Shown piece after piece: positions 52,226-60,356 of a stretch of 64,000 bases of DNA. The notes beneath the pieces are model-generated. The model saw only the letters and a program-made list of their open reading frames with translations. It was not told the origin of the DNA and ran no database searches. Origin of the DNA: JAWLHU01 sp041690255 (GTDB lineage Bacteria; Bacillota; Sulfobacillia; Symbiobacteriales; Symbiobacteriaceae). How positions within the stretch are numbered: the stretch's first letter is position 1; the number at the start of each line of letters is the position of its first letter. The stretch is from assembly GCA_041690255.1 (NCBI GenBank), contig JAWLHU010000012.1:124001-188000 (forward strand), given 5' to 3'. The translations under genes and the position numbers were made by a program.

Positions 52226-53377
52226 CTAGTGGCCGCCGAGCACATCCTTCACCTTGCCGAAAAAGCCCTTGTCCTTGCCACCGTGGGCTTCGCCGGATCC
52301 CACCTTCTCGCCCCGGAGCTCAGCAAACTCCCGCAGCAGCTCGCGCTCCCGCTCCGAGAGCTTGGTCGGGGTCTTGACCGAGATCACCACGTGCTGATCA
52401 CCGCGGCCGGAACCACGGAGATGCTTCGTGCCCTTGCCCCGCAGCCGGAGCCGGTCGCCGTGCTGCGTCCCTTCCGGCACCTTGACCATCTCGGGACCGT
52501 CAAGGGTCGGGACCTCAATCTCGGTTCCCAGCGTGGCCTGGGCAAAAGAGACCTCGGTCTCGCTGAAGAGGTCATCGCCCTCACGCCGGAAGCGCCGGTC
52601 AGGCTTCACCCGCATAACGATAAAGAGATCGCCAGGCGGGCCACCCTTCTCGCCGGACTCACCAAAGCCAGGCATGCGGAGTCGCTGTCCGGTATCCACA
52701 CCGCCCGGCACGTTCACCTCGACCGTGTGCGCCTTCTGCACCCGCCCACGTCCGCGGCAGGTGGGGCACGGCGACTCGATGATCTTCCCCTCACCCCGGC
52801 ACTTGTCGCAGGTCGCCACGTTAACGAACCGTCCGAAGACCGTGTTCTGGGCAACCTGAATCTGACCGGTGCCCCGGCACTTCGAGCAGGTGACCGGCTG
52901 GGTGCCTGGGCGGGCGCCCGAGCCGTGACAAGTCTCGCAGTCCTCGGTCCGGGGAATCCGGAGCTCCTTCTTAACGCCAAAAGCCGCCTCCTCGAGGGAG
53001 AGCTCAAGGTTATACTCCAGGTCGGCACCGCGAACCGGGCCACGCTGATTGCGCTGCCGGCCGCCACCGCCAAAGAACATGTCGAAGATATCGCCAAAGC
53101 CCTGGAAGTCGCCCTGCCCGAAGCCCCCCTCGAAGGGGTTACCACCGCCCATACCCTCTGCGGCGTGCCCGAACTGGTCATAGCGGGCCCGCTTGTCGGC
53201 ATCGGCGAGCGTCTGATAGGCCTCGTTGATCTCCTTGAACTTCTCAGCGGCATCGGGATCGTTCTGGTTAGCGTCCGGATGGTACTTGCGGGCGAGTGTC
53301 CGGAAGGCCTTCTTGATATCGGCTTCACTGGCGCCCCGCTCCACGCCCAGTACCTCATAGTAGTCACGCTTGGCCAG
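52226..53377 (-). CDS. dnaJ: Chaperone DnaJ; apparent CTG start
   Basis: DnaK co-chaperone, 383 residues. J domain with HPD (KYHPDANQ), Gly/Phe region, four zinc repeats CETCHGSG, CSKCRGTG, CDKCRGEG, CPTCRGRG, and the client-binding C-terminal domains. The canonical family start MAKRDYYEVLG is matched exactly only if CTG at 53377 is the initiator; AAGGGGGGTGA stands at correct spacing before it. An in-frame GTG at 53386 lies inside that ribosome site. A hairpin separates it from dnaK. Confidence 0.96.
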   Translation of the reverse strand: MAKRDYYEVLGVERGASEADIKKAFRTLARKYHPDANQNDPDAAEKFKEINEAYQTLADADKRARYDQFGHAAEGMGGGNPFEGGFGQGDFQGFGDIFDMFFGGGGRQRNQRGPVRGADLEYNLELSLEEAAFGVKKELRIPRTEDCETCHGSGARPGTQPVTCSKCRGTGQIQVAQNTVFGRFVNVATCDKCRGEGKIIESPCPTCRGRGRVQKAHTVEVNVPGGVDTGQRLRMPGFGESGEKGGPPGDLFIVMRVKPDRRFRREGDDLFSETEVSFAQATLGTEIEVPTLDGPEMVKVPEGTQHGDRLRLRGKGTKHLRGSGRGDQHVVISVKTPTKLSERERELLREFAELRGEKVGSGEAHGGKDKGFFGKVKDVLGGH

Positions 53378-53416
53378 AGGACTCACCCCCCTTTCCATAC
53401 CCATTCTAAGCCGGAA

Positions 53417-53442
53417 GACCGGCCCCGCTCAAGGGGCCGGTC
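53417..53442 (-). terminator. Intercistronic hairpin dnaK-dnaJ
   Basis: Perfect 10-bp stem GACCGGCCCC / GGGGCCGGTC with 6-base loop, no T-run. Likely lowers dnaJ relative to dnaK or protects the dnaK message 3' end. Confidence 0.6.
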
Positions 53443-53488
53443 GTGCCGATAGGCCTCTCTCCCCCCGCAGGAGGAGCAGAGCGGCTCC

Positions 53489-55321
53489 TTACTTGTCGTC
53501 CTTGACCTCGAAGTCGGCGTCCATGTGCGGAATGTCGCTGTCGCTGCCCGGGGCGCCACCCTCAGGGCCCGCACCAGGCGCACCGCCGGCCTTCTCGTAC
53601 ATGGCAGCGGAGAGCTTGTAGACCGCCTCGGTCAGCTTGTCGGAGGCCGCCTTGATCGCCTCCGTGTCGGTGCCCTTCAGGGCCTCCTTCACGGGCTCGA
53701 TCTCGTCCTTGACCGCGGTGATCAGGGCCTCGTCGATCCCCTTGCCCTCGGTCTCCTTGATCAACTTCTCGGCGCTGTAGACGGCCGAGTCGGCGTTGTT
53801 GCGGGTCTCGGCCTCCTCGCGGCGCCGCTTGTCCTCCGCAGCCATCGCCTCGGCTTCCTTGACCGCCTTCTCAATGTCCTCCTTGGACATGGAGGTCTGC
53901 GACTGAATGGTGATCTTCTGCTCCTTGCCCGTGCCCAGATCCTTCGCGGAGACGTGGACAATGCCGTTCACGTCAATGTCGAAGCTGACCTCGATCTTAG
54001 GAACACCGCGGGGCGCCGGAGCGATGCCATCCAGGCTGAAGCGGCCCAGGGTCTTGTTGTAAGCGGCCATCTCACGCTCGCCCTGCAAGACGTGGATCTC
54101 AACCTGCGTCTGCCCGTCGGCGGCCGTGGAATAGACCTGCGTCTTCTTGGTCGGAATGGTCGTGTTCCGCTCGATCATCTTCGTGAAGACGCCGCCCAGG
54201 GTCTCAATGCCCAGGGAGAGCGGGGTGACATCCAGCAGGAGGACATCCTTCACGTCGCCCTTGATCACGCCGGCCTGAATGGCGGCGCCGAGGGCCACGA
54301 CCTCGTCCGGGTTGATGCCCTTGTACGGCTCCTTGCCGAAGAGGCGGCGAGCAGCCTCCTGCACGGCGGGGATACGGCTGGAGCCACCGACGAGCAGGAT
54401 CTTGTCAATCTCGCCCGGCTCCATGCCGGCGTCACGCAGCGCCTGGCGGGTCGGCCCCATGGTCGCCTCCACCAGGTCGGCGGTCAACTCCTCGAACTTG
54501 GCCCGGGTAATGGTCTCGTCGAGGTGGACAGGGCCCTCCGCCGTCATGGAGATGAACGGCAGGTTCATGTTCGATGTGGCGACAGAGGAAAGCTCAATCT
54601 TCGCCTTCTCAGCGGCCTCGCGGAGGCGCTGGAGCGCCTGCTTATCCTTGCGCAGGTCCACACCGTGCTCCTTCTGGAAGCGATCAGCGACATAGTTCAC
54701 GATCCGCTCGTCGAAGTCGTCGCCGCCCAGCCGGTTATTGCCGGCGGTCGCGATCACCTGGAAGGTACCGCCGCCCAACTCAAGGATCGAGACGTCGAAC
54801 GTGCCGCCGCCCAGGTCAAAGACCAGGATCCGGTGGTCCTCGCCCTTGTCCAGGCCATAGGCCAGGGCGGCCGCCGTCGGCTCGTTGATAATGCGCAGGA
54901 CCTCGAGACCGGCGATCGTGCCGGCGTCCTTCGTCGCCTGGCGCTGGGCGTCGGTGAAGTAGGCGGGAACGGTAATGACCGCCTGGGTCACCTTCTCGCC
55001 CAGCTTCGCCTCGGCATCGGCCCGCAGCTTGGAGAGGATCATGGCGGAGATCTCCTGCGGAGTATACTCCTTGTCGTCGATCTTCGTCTTGTGGTTCGTG
55101 CCCATGTGCCGCTTGATCGAGATGATCGTACGGTCGGGGTTGGTGACCGCCTGCCGCTTCGCCACCTTACCGATCAACCGCTCACCGGTCTTGGAGAATG
55201 CCACGACCGATGGCGTGAGCCGATCGCCCTCCGCATTCTCGATCACCGCCGGATCCTTCCCTTCCATAATAGCGACGACCGAGTTGGTCGTGCCCAGGTC
55301 AATGCCAATGACCTTCGCCAT
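53489..55321 (-). CDS. dnaK: Chaperone DnaK
   Basis: Hsp70 ATPase, 610 residues, the short Gram-positive type lacking the ~24-residue insert of proteobacterial DnaK. ATPase phosphate loops IDLGTTNS and FDLGGGTFDVSIL, adenosine motif VGGSSRIPAV, interdomain linker VLLLDVTPLSLGIE, substrate domain, and a Gly/Pro tail ending in DADFEVKDDK. AAGGAGG precedes ATG with a rather long 12-base gap. Confidence 0.98.
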   Translation of the reverse strand: MAKVIGIDLGTTNSVVAIMEGKDPAVIENAEGDRLTPSVVAFSKTGERLIGKVAKRQAVTNPDRTIISIKRHMGTNHKTKIDDKEYTPQEISAMILSKLRADAEAKLGEKVTQAVITVPAYFTDAQRQATKDAGTIAGLEVLRIINEPTAAALAYGLDKGEDHRILVFDLGGGTFDVSILELGGGTFQVIATAGNNRLGGDDFDERIVNYVADRFQKEHGVDLRKDKQALQRLREAAEKAKIELSSVATSNMNLPFISMTAEGPVHLDETITRAKFEELTADLVEATMGPTRQALRDAGMEPGEIDKILLVGGSSRIPAVQEAARRLFGKEPYKGINPDEVVALGAAIQAGVIKGDVKDVLLLDVTPLSLGIETLGGVFTKMIERNTTIPTKKTQVYSTAADGQTQVEIHVLQGEREMAAYNKTLGRFSLDGIAPAPRGVPKIEVSFDIDVNGIVHVSAKDLGTGKEQKITIQSQTSMSKEDIEKAVKEAEAMAAEDKRRREEAETRNNADSAVYSAEKLIKETEGKGIDEALITAVKDEIEPVKEALKGTDTEAIKAASDKLTEAVYKLSAAMYEKAGGAPGAGPEGGAPGSDSDIPHMDADFEVKDDK

Positions 55322-55364
55322 GATTCGATACTTCCTCCTTACAGTTCATCAAAGTCAAAAAAAC

Positions 55365-55922
55365 TTACCCGTTCTTACTGACCTTCACCATGCTGGGACG
55401 AATCACCCGGTCACCCAGGCGGTAGCCCTTCTGGAACTCAAAAATCACCGTGTTCTCCTCGTGCTCTGAGGATTCCTCGGTCATAACCGCCTCGTGCTCG
55501 TTGGGGTCAAAGGGCTTTCCAACCGCCTCGATCGGGGTAACCCCTTCCTTGGTCAGCAGGTCCCGGAAAGAGCGGGCGGTCAACTCGACACCCTGGCGAA
55601 GCTTCTCGTCGCCGGCGGCCGGCTGCGAGGAGAGCGCTCTCTCTAGATTATCCAGGACCGGCAAAAGGTTCAGGAGGAGCTTCTGGTTGGCGTAGACCGC
55701 CAGGTCCTCCTTCTCCCGCTGCATGCGGCGCTTGTAGTTCTCAAAGTCCGCCTGCGAGCGGATCAGCCGTTCCTTCAGTTCTGCGATCTCGGCCTGCGCC
55801 TGCTCAAGTCCCGAGTCCGGCGTCGCGTTCCCCTCGCCAGCCTCCGCCTCGGTCCCGGTCGCATCGCCGAGGCCATCACCCGTGAGGTCCTGCGGGGATT
55901 GGTTCTTTGTCTCATCCGCCAT
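55365..55922 (-). CDS. grpE: Nucleotide exchange factor GrpE
   Basis: DnaK exchange factor, 185 residues. Disordered acidic N-terminus (~45 residues), long coiled coil (AQAEIAELKERLIRSQADFENYKRRMQREKEDL), then the beta wing with GVTPIEAVGKPFDPNEHEAVM and VRPSMVKVSKN-type end. First gene after the CIRCE operator; ends 43 bases before dnaK. AAGGAGAGG precedes the start. Confidence 0.97.
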   Translation of the reverse strand: MADETKNQSPQDLTGDGLGDATGTEAEAGEGNATPDSGLEQAQAEIAELKERLIRSQADFENYKRRMQREKEDLAVYANQKLLLNLLPVLDNLERALSSQPAAGDEKLRQGVELTARSFRDLLTKEGVTPIEAVGKPFDPNEHEAVMTEESSEHEENTVIFEFQKGYRLGDRVIRPSMVKVSKNG

Positions 55923-55947
55923 GTATGCCGGTCACCTCTCCTTGTTG

Positions 55948-55974
55948 TTAGCACTCACGCACGACGAGTGCTAA
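55948..55974 (-). promoter_or_regulatory. CIRCE operator of grpE-dnaK-dnaJ
   Basis: Perfect TTAGCACTC-N9-GAGTGCTAA, the HrcA binding site, 26 bases upstream of the grpE start and downstream of the promoter. Confidence 0.97.
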
Positions 55975-55988
55975 CGCATCCATAAAAG

Positions 55989-56017
55989 AACATAGCACCC
56001 GTGGGTATCCCTGTCAA
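55989..56017 (-). promoter_or_regulatory. Sigma-A promoter of grpE-dnaK-dnaJ
   Basis: Minus-strand TTGACA (56017-56012), 17-base spacer, TATGTT (55994-55989). CIRCE covers the expected transcript start. Confidence 0.88.
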
Positions 56018-56107
56018 GGTTCTCTCAAGCTTCTGCGCGCTATCCACTTGTAAAATCCGCCATATAATGGTATCATTTGGTTATCTGGTGATGGGGGTGA
56101 GAGGCGA

Positions 56108-56791
56108 ATGGTCTGGTTCAGTCGTAGCCCCAGGACAGAAGATGGCCCGGGAGCCGCCGTCGACCTTCGGACCCTGGCAGGGCTCTCCGGCAAACTCCTC
56201 TTCGCTCATGGACTGCGAGCGCACCACATGGTCCAGATCACGTGCAATGTCCTGAAGGTGGACCGATCTGCGATCCTGGTGGAACCGACCGGCGGGAACG
56301 CCCGACCGGGGCCAGACAGCGCCGTCATTCTGGAGGTCCTTCACCAGAGTGCCCTGATCCAGTGCTTCACCACCGTCGGTCGTGTGGACAAGGCAGGCGG
56401 GATCTACCTGCGGGTCCCGGCTCGCCCCCACGTGGTCCAGCGGCGCCGGAATCCTCGGGTGGACATCTACCTCGGGGTGACAATCCATACCCCCGACCGG
56501 CCGATTGAGGAGACCGCCGCCCAGATGATCAACCTCAGCCTGGACGGAGCCGCCTGTGTACTGACCGAGCCACTCACACCCGGGACCGAGATTACGGTCA
56601 ACCTGGCTCCGCTCGGTGTGCCGGCGCAGGTACGGGCCGAGGTGGTCCGCTGCATGCCGACCCCGACCCATCTCTGGGTGGTGGGGATCCGCTTTGACCG
56701 GCTTTCCCGAGAGTACGAACAGTACCTCACCCGGTATATCAACGACTCCACACTGTCGGTCCAGGGGGCTGGCGAGAGCCTGGATTCATAA
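56108..56791 (+). CDS. PilZ-domain c-di-GMP effector (YcgR-like), inserted between hrcA and grpE
   Basis: 227-residue cytoplasmic protein: N-terminal YcgR-like beta domain (GKLLFAHGLRAHHMVQ...), C-terminal PilZ with the c-di-GMP motif RRRNPR (RxxxR) and NLSLDG (NxSxxG). Such proteins slow flagellar rotation or bind other targets when c-di-GMP rises. It lies on the strand opposite the heat-shock genes and has its own promoter: TTGTAA-N17-TATCAT or the nearby TATAAT (~56063). A second PilZ gene is at 62.3 kb. GGGGGTGA precedes ATG. Confidence 0.9.
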   Translation: MVWFSRSPRTEDGPGAAVDLRTLAGLSGKLLFAHGLRAHHMVQITCNVLKVDRSAILVEPTGGNARPGPDSAVILEVLHQSALIQCFTTVGRVDKAGGIYLRVPARPHVVQRRRNPRVDIYLGVTIHTPDRPIEETAAQMINLSLDGAACVLTEPLTPGTEITVNLAPLGVPAQVRAEVVRCMPTPTHLWVVGIRFDRLSREYEQYLTRYINDSTLSVQGAGESLDS

Positions 56792-56794
56792 GCG

Positions 56795-56830
56795 AAACCC
56801 CCGGTAAGCCGTTTGCGGCTCCGGGGGTTT
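56795..56830. terminator. Bidirectional terminator, PilZ and hrcA
   Basis: Outer stem AAACCCCCGG / CCGGGGGTTT with inner stem AGCCG / CGGCT, between convergent genes. Confidence 0.82.
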
Positions 56831-56848
56831 CTGTATGCAATGGACTGC

Positions 56849-57874
56849 CTATCGATTCCGCTGGGTCGACTCAATCAGGTTGCGGGTGATCGAGTTCATG
56901 ACGCCGACAACTCGGGCGTACTCCATGCGCTTTGGGCCGATTACGCCCATCTTGCCGATCACCTGGTCACCCAGGCGGTAGGTAGCCGAGACGACGCTGC
57001 AGTCGGTCAGTTCCCGCACCCGGATCTCCTCACCGATCTGAATGCTGACCCCCTCGGTATCCTGTCCGACCTCCAGCACATCGGCCACGATATCATCGTG
57101 CTCCAGCAAGGTTAGGAGGCTGCGAAGCTTGTCAACATCGCGAAACTCCGGTTGATTCAGCATGTGGGTCGTCCCGCCAAGGTAGAGCCGGTGCCGCTCA
57201 CCGGGCTCCATGCGGTTCTCCAGGAACTCCAGCGCTTGCTCCAGCAGGGCGCCGTACTTGTTCAACTCCCGCTGGAGTGACTGGATCGCGGCTCGGGAGA
57301 GCGATTCGACCCGCTGTCCGCGCAACTGGTTATTCAGCACATCGGAGACCTGCTGGAGCTCCAGCATGGTCACCTCCATGGGCAGGTCCAGCACCTGATT
57401 CTCGACAAAGCCGCTGTCTGTAATGTAGATCAGCACCGCCTTGTCGCCACCCAGCGGCACGAGGCGCATCTCCTTGAAGGAGGCCTTTTCCTTCTGTGGA
57501 CCCGAGATCACCGCTGTCAGGTGTGTGGTATCCGACAGGATCCGGGCGGTCTCTCGGACCAGGGTATCAATCTCACGGACCTTCCGCTCAAAGGTCTTGC
57601 GAATCAGTTCATTCTCCTGGGAGGAGACATCCCTTTGCTGCATGAGGCAGTCCACGTAGTACCGGTAGCCCCGGTCCGAGGGAATCCGACCGGCAGATGT
57701 GTGGGGCTGCTCCAGGTAGCCAAGTTCCTCCAAATCCGACATCTCGTTGCGAATGGTGGCAGGGCTGACCCCCAGGTTAAACTTTCGGGCGATCGTGCGC
57801 GACCCAACGGGTTCAGCCGTAGCCACGTAGTCCTCGATGATCGCCTGCAAGACCTTGCTCTTTCGATCGTCCAT
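56849..57874 (-). CDS. hrcA: Heat-inducible repressor HrcA
   Basis: Represses the CIRCE-controlled chaperone genes; activity is tuned by free GroEL. 341 residues. Winged helix NLGVSPATIRNEMSDLEELGYLEQPHTSAGRIPSDRGYRYYVD is diagnostic; the C-terminal GAF-like domain follows, with IGEEIRVRELTDCSVVSATY near the end. ATG at 57874 or TTG at 57877 fits GGGAGG spacing; a GTG at 57889 overlaps that site. It has its own promoter and CIRCE, being split from grpE by the PilZ gene. Confidence 0.97.
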   Translation of the reverse strand: MDDRKSKVLQAIIEDYVATAEPVGSRTIARKFNLGVSPATIRNEMSDLEELGYLEQPHTSAGRIPSDRGYRYYVDCLMQQRDVSSQENELIRKTFERKVREIDTLVRETARILSDTTHLTAVISGPQKEKASFKEMRLVPLGGDKAVLIYITDSGFVENQVLDLPMEVTMLELQQVSDVLNNQLRGQRVESLSRAAIQSLQRELNKYGALLEQALEFLENRMEPGERHRLYLGGTTHMLNQPEFRDVDKLRSLLTLLEHDDIVADVLEVGQDTEGVSIQIGEEIRVRELTDCSVVSATYRLGDQVIGKMGVIGPKRMEYARVVGVMNSITRNLIESTQRNR

Positions 57875-57949
57875 CAAGACTGGCTGCACCTCCCGATCGC
57901 GGTCAGATGAGGATCGTCCGGCTCACATACAGGAAGGGCCCGAACCGAC

Positions 57950-57976
57950 TTAGCAGTCCCGGCCGCCGAGTGCCAA
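57950..57976 (-). promoter_or_regulatory. Imperfect CIRCE upstream of hrcA
   Basis: Plus strand reads TTAGCAGTC-N9-GAGTGCCAA: two mismatches from the consensus, same 9-base spacing. About 76 bases upstream of the hrcA start, suggesting weaker autoregulation. Confidence 0.85.
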
Positions 57977-57989
57977 CACACCTAGTATG

Positions 57990-58019
57990 AACATAGCACT
58001 GGCCCTGGTGCATCGTCAA
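57990..58019 (-). promoter_or_regulatory. Sigma-A promoter of hrcA
   Basis: Minus-strand TTGACG (58019-58014), 18-base spacer, TATGTT (57995-57990): the same -10 as the grpE promoter, again just upstream of CIRCE. Confidence 0.75.
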
Positions 58020-58387
58020 GGTATCTCAGGGCCTGGATTCCCATCCCTTGGAGAAGCAGTCTTACTTTTCAACAAACAGCTTGACAATTATAGCCGAGAA
58101 GGTAATATAAATGGTGATGGTAATTCCAATAAAAGTAAATGTCAACATATAGAGTTATTTATCCCTCCCGCATCTTTCGTTGGAAGTAAGAATCTGATCG
58201 GAAGGAGGTTTCCGGATTGCCGGTCCCGACCTGGGAGACGCTCTGACTGTCACCGCTCATTATGACATCATGCGGATTTTCTAGAAACTATTGACAACAG
58301 TCTGCGGTAAGTTGTATTCTACCATTGACAACGTACAACTTTTCTTTGTCGATGTGCGGATGTTTCTTGACGTAGGGGGGCACCTCG
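58020..58387 (+). other. AT-rich leader upstream of the CNB-transporter gene
   Basis: 368 bases, clearly richer in A+T than the rest of the window. Two promoter-like pairs on the plus strand: TTGACA-N16-TAATAT (58081-58108) and TTGACA-N18-TATTCT (58291-58320). Around the second there is an inverted repeat AAGTTGTA / TACAACTT (58309-58316, 58334-58341) and a repeated ATTGACAAC (58290-58298, 58324-58332). With the upstream promoter the leader would be about 270 bases. No known riboswitch fold is recognised. Confidence 0.55.
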
Positions 58388-60337
58388 ATGATTCATGTGG
58401 ACCCTACTCGGATCCCACTCTTGGCAGGATTGCCTCGTGTCGCTTTGGCACGTCTGGTGCCGGAGCTAGAGGCAGCGGCTTATGAAGAGGGCTCACTGCT
58501 CCCGTTGCCCGAGCCTCAGCGTGTTTGCCTGGTGTCCGAGGGGCAGCTCGAGTGTGAATCCGTGGAGTCCGACCAGGTCATGCCGATCTACAGGATCGCC
58601 CCTGGGGATATCATCGCCCGGCCAACCGACGATCAAGTGGCGCAGCGAACAAGGTTCAAGTGTCTCACCTCGGTTCATGTAGTCCTCATCCCTAAGGAAC
58701 GCTTGGAGGAGATAGTCCACCAGTACCCGACCGTTGCCAGCGCCCTTCAGGGGCAGTTGGCCGACCGCTTGAACCACACGCAGTTGGAGTTGGTCCGGAC
58801 CCAGAAGCTCCTCTCACGCTACGTAACGGAGCTGTGGGGATCGTTCCCAGAAGAGGACTTGGGGACAACAGAAGTTGCGGTGGCGCAAGAGGTGCCACGC
58901 TCTCCGGCAAAACAGGCATCCGAGCCTGTCCGAATCGATCCCAAGGCCCGTCAAGTACGCCCTGCGTGGTTTGGTATGCTTGTGAACCTCGTCGTTGGTC
59001 TCATAATCTGGTTTGCAATGCCACCGGATGCAAGTCCCGCGTACTACCTTCTCGGTGTCTTCGTCCTGGCCGGTGTCAACTGGGCGCTGGCCACTCTGCC
59101 CGATCACGTTACCGCCCTGGCCGCCGCCTTTGCCAGCGTTGTGCTCGGCGTCAGTACCCTGGAGAACTCATTCAGCGGCTTCTCTTCAGGCTCCTGGTGG
59201 GTGCTTCTGGCCGTCCTTGGCGTGGTCGTCCCCGTGACCCGTACCGGTCTTCTCTACCGAATGGCGCTCGTCATGCTCCGAGTGCTGCCCCCCACGTACT
59301 GGTGGCAGTCCCTCGCGCTGACCCTGACAGGGTTGTTCATGACGCCCTGTGTCCCCAACGGCAACGCGAGAGTCAGCATTCTGGCCCCACTTGCTACGGA
59401 GTTGTCCGATGCCATGAGGCTTCCCGCCCGTAGCAAGGGCTCAGCCGGTCTGGCCATGGCGACATACCTCGGGGCTGGACAGATGTACTTTCTCTTCCTG
59501 AATGGAGCCCCCATGACCATCATTCTCTGGAGCATTTTATCCCCTGAGGTGAAAGCCCGGATAAACTGGGGCTCCTGGACCCTGGCCGCTCTACCAATGG
59601 CCCTGGCACTGCTCTCCGGCTTTCTGCTTCTGCTGTTCCTGTACTACCGCCCGGAGACCTCAAGACCGATCTCCCGGTCGACAGTCGTTCTTCAACAGTC
59701 GGTGCTAGGTCCAGTCAGCAGGCAGGAGTGGGTGCTGATGACACTCGTAGGCGCACTGTTGATTGGCTTCATCACGGAACCCTGGCATCATATCTCGGCC
59801 AACTGGCTGGCCGTCATGATCTTCCTCTTCCTTATGGGATCCGGGCTCCTGGATAAGCATGGCCTGAAACAGGTTGACTGGAGCCTGACGATATACATGG
59901 GAGCGGTCATTAGTCTCAGTTCCATTGCACAGAAGGTCGGCCTGAATCAAACCCTCACGGAGATGATCGCTCCGTGGGTTACGCAGATCCACCTCAACGC
60001 AAGTGGCTTTCTCGTCTGTGTTGCAGTCCTGACTATACTCTTCCGTCTCGCTGTACCCCCACCAGTCGTAACGGTTGTCCTGACGGTCGCGCTTGAACCG
60101 GTTGCCGTTCTGCTCGGCGTGAGCCCATTCATAGTCGGCCTGGTCGTCATTGCCTTCTGTAGCAGCTGGTTGGTACCGCAGCAGTGGTCGGTCTACCTCA
60201 GCCTGGTTACATCCACCAACGATCGAAGTTTCACGTTCGATCAGGTGAAGGGGCTCTCGTGGGCGAACAACGCGCTGCTTATTCTAGGGCTTCTGGCCAG
60301 CATTCCACTCTGGCGACTTATGGGCCTGATGCCCTAA
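58388..60337 (+). CDS. DASS-like anion transporter with N-terminal cyclic-nucleotide-binding-like domain
   Basis: 649 residues in two parts. Residues ~1-135 fold like a CNB/Crp effector domain (LLAGLPRVALARLVPELE, then YRIAPGDIIARP and VVLIPKERLEEIVHQYP), but the phosphate-binding Arg motif is not clear. After a ~50-residue linker, residues ~190-649 hold about 12 membrane helices of SLC13/CitT-type (SGFSSGSWWVLLAVLGVVVPVTRTGL; TPCVPNGNARVSILAPLATEL; LIGFITEPWHHIS). The usual SNT substrate motifs are altered (PNGN; second one PPPVVT). Ligand and substrate unknown. AGGGGGG lies seven bases before ATG. Confidence 0.82.
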   Translation: MIHVDPTRIPLLAGLPRVALARLVPELEAAAYEEGSLLPLPEPQRVCLVSEGQLECESVESDQVMPIYRIAPGDIIARPTDDQVAQRTRFKCLTSVHVVLIPKERLEEIVHQYPTVASALQGQLADRLNHTQLELVRTQKLLSRYVTELWGSFPEEDLGTTEVAVAQEVPRSPAKQASEPVRIDPKARQVRPAWFGMLVNLVVGLIIWFAMPPDASPAYYLLGVFVLAGVNWALATLPDHVTALAAAFASVVLGVSTLENSFSGFSSGSWWVLLAVLGVVVPVTRTGLLYRMALVMLRVLPPTYWWQSLALTLTGLFMTPCVPNGNARVSILAPLATELSDAMRLPARSKGSAGLAMATYLGAGQMYFLFLNGAPMTIILWSILSPEVKARINWGSWTLAALPMALALLSGFLLLLFLYYRPETSRPISRSTVVLQQSVLGPVSRQEWVLMTLVGALLIGFITEPWHHISANWLAVMIFLFLMGSGLLDKHGLKQVDWSLTIYMGAVISLSSIAQKVGLNQTLTEMIAPWVTQIHLNASGFLVCVAVLTILFRLAVPPPVVTVVLTVALEPVAVLLGVSPFIVGLVVIAFCSSWLVPQQWSVYLSLVTSTNDRSFTFDQVKGLSWANNALLILGLLASIPLWRLMGLMP

Positions 60338-60356
60338 AGAGAGGCGGGTGAGGTAT

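Noticed and set aside
53525..55381. A 618-codon open frame on the plus strand opposite dnaK
   Set aside because: Antisense shadow: G/C-rich third positions of dnaK produce a stop-free mirror frame. Protein is low-complexity R/L/G with no family.
58200..58265. Possible c-di-GMP (GEMM) riboswitch before the CNB-transporter gene
   Set aside because: The stretch has GC-rich pairing segments, and PilZ genes are nearby, but the conserved GEMM bases are not found.
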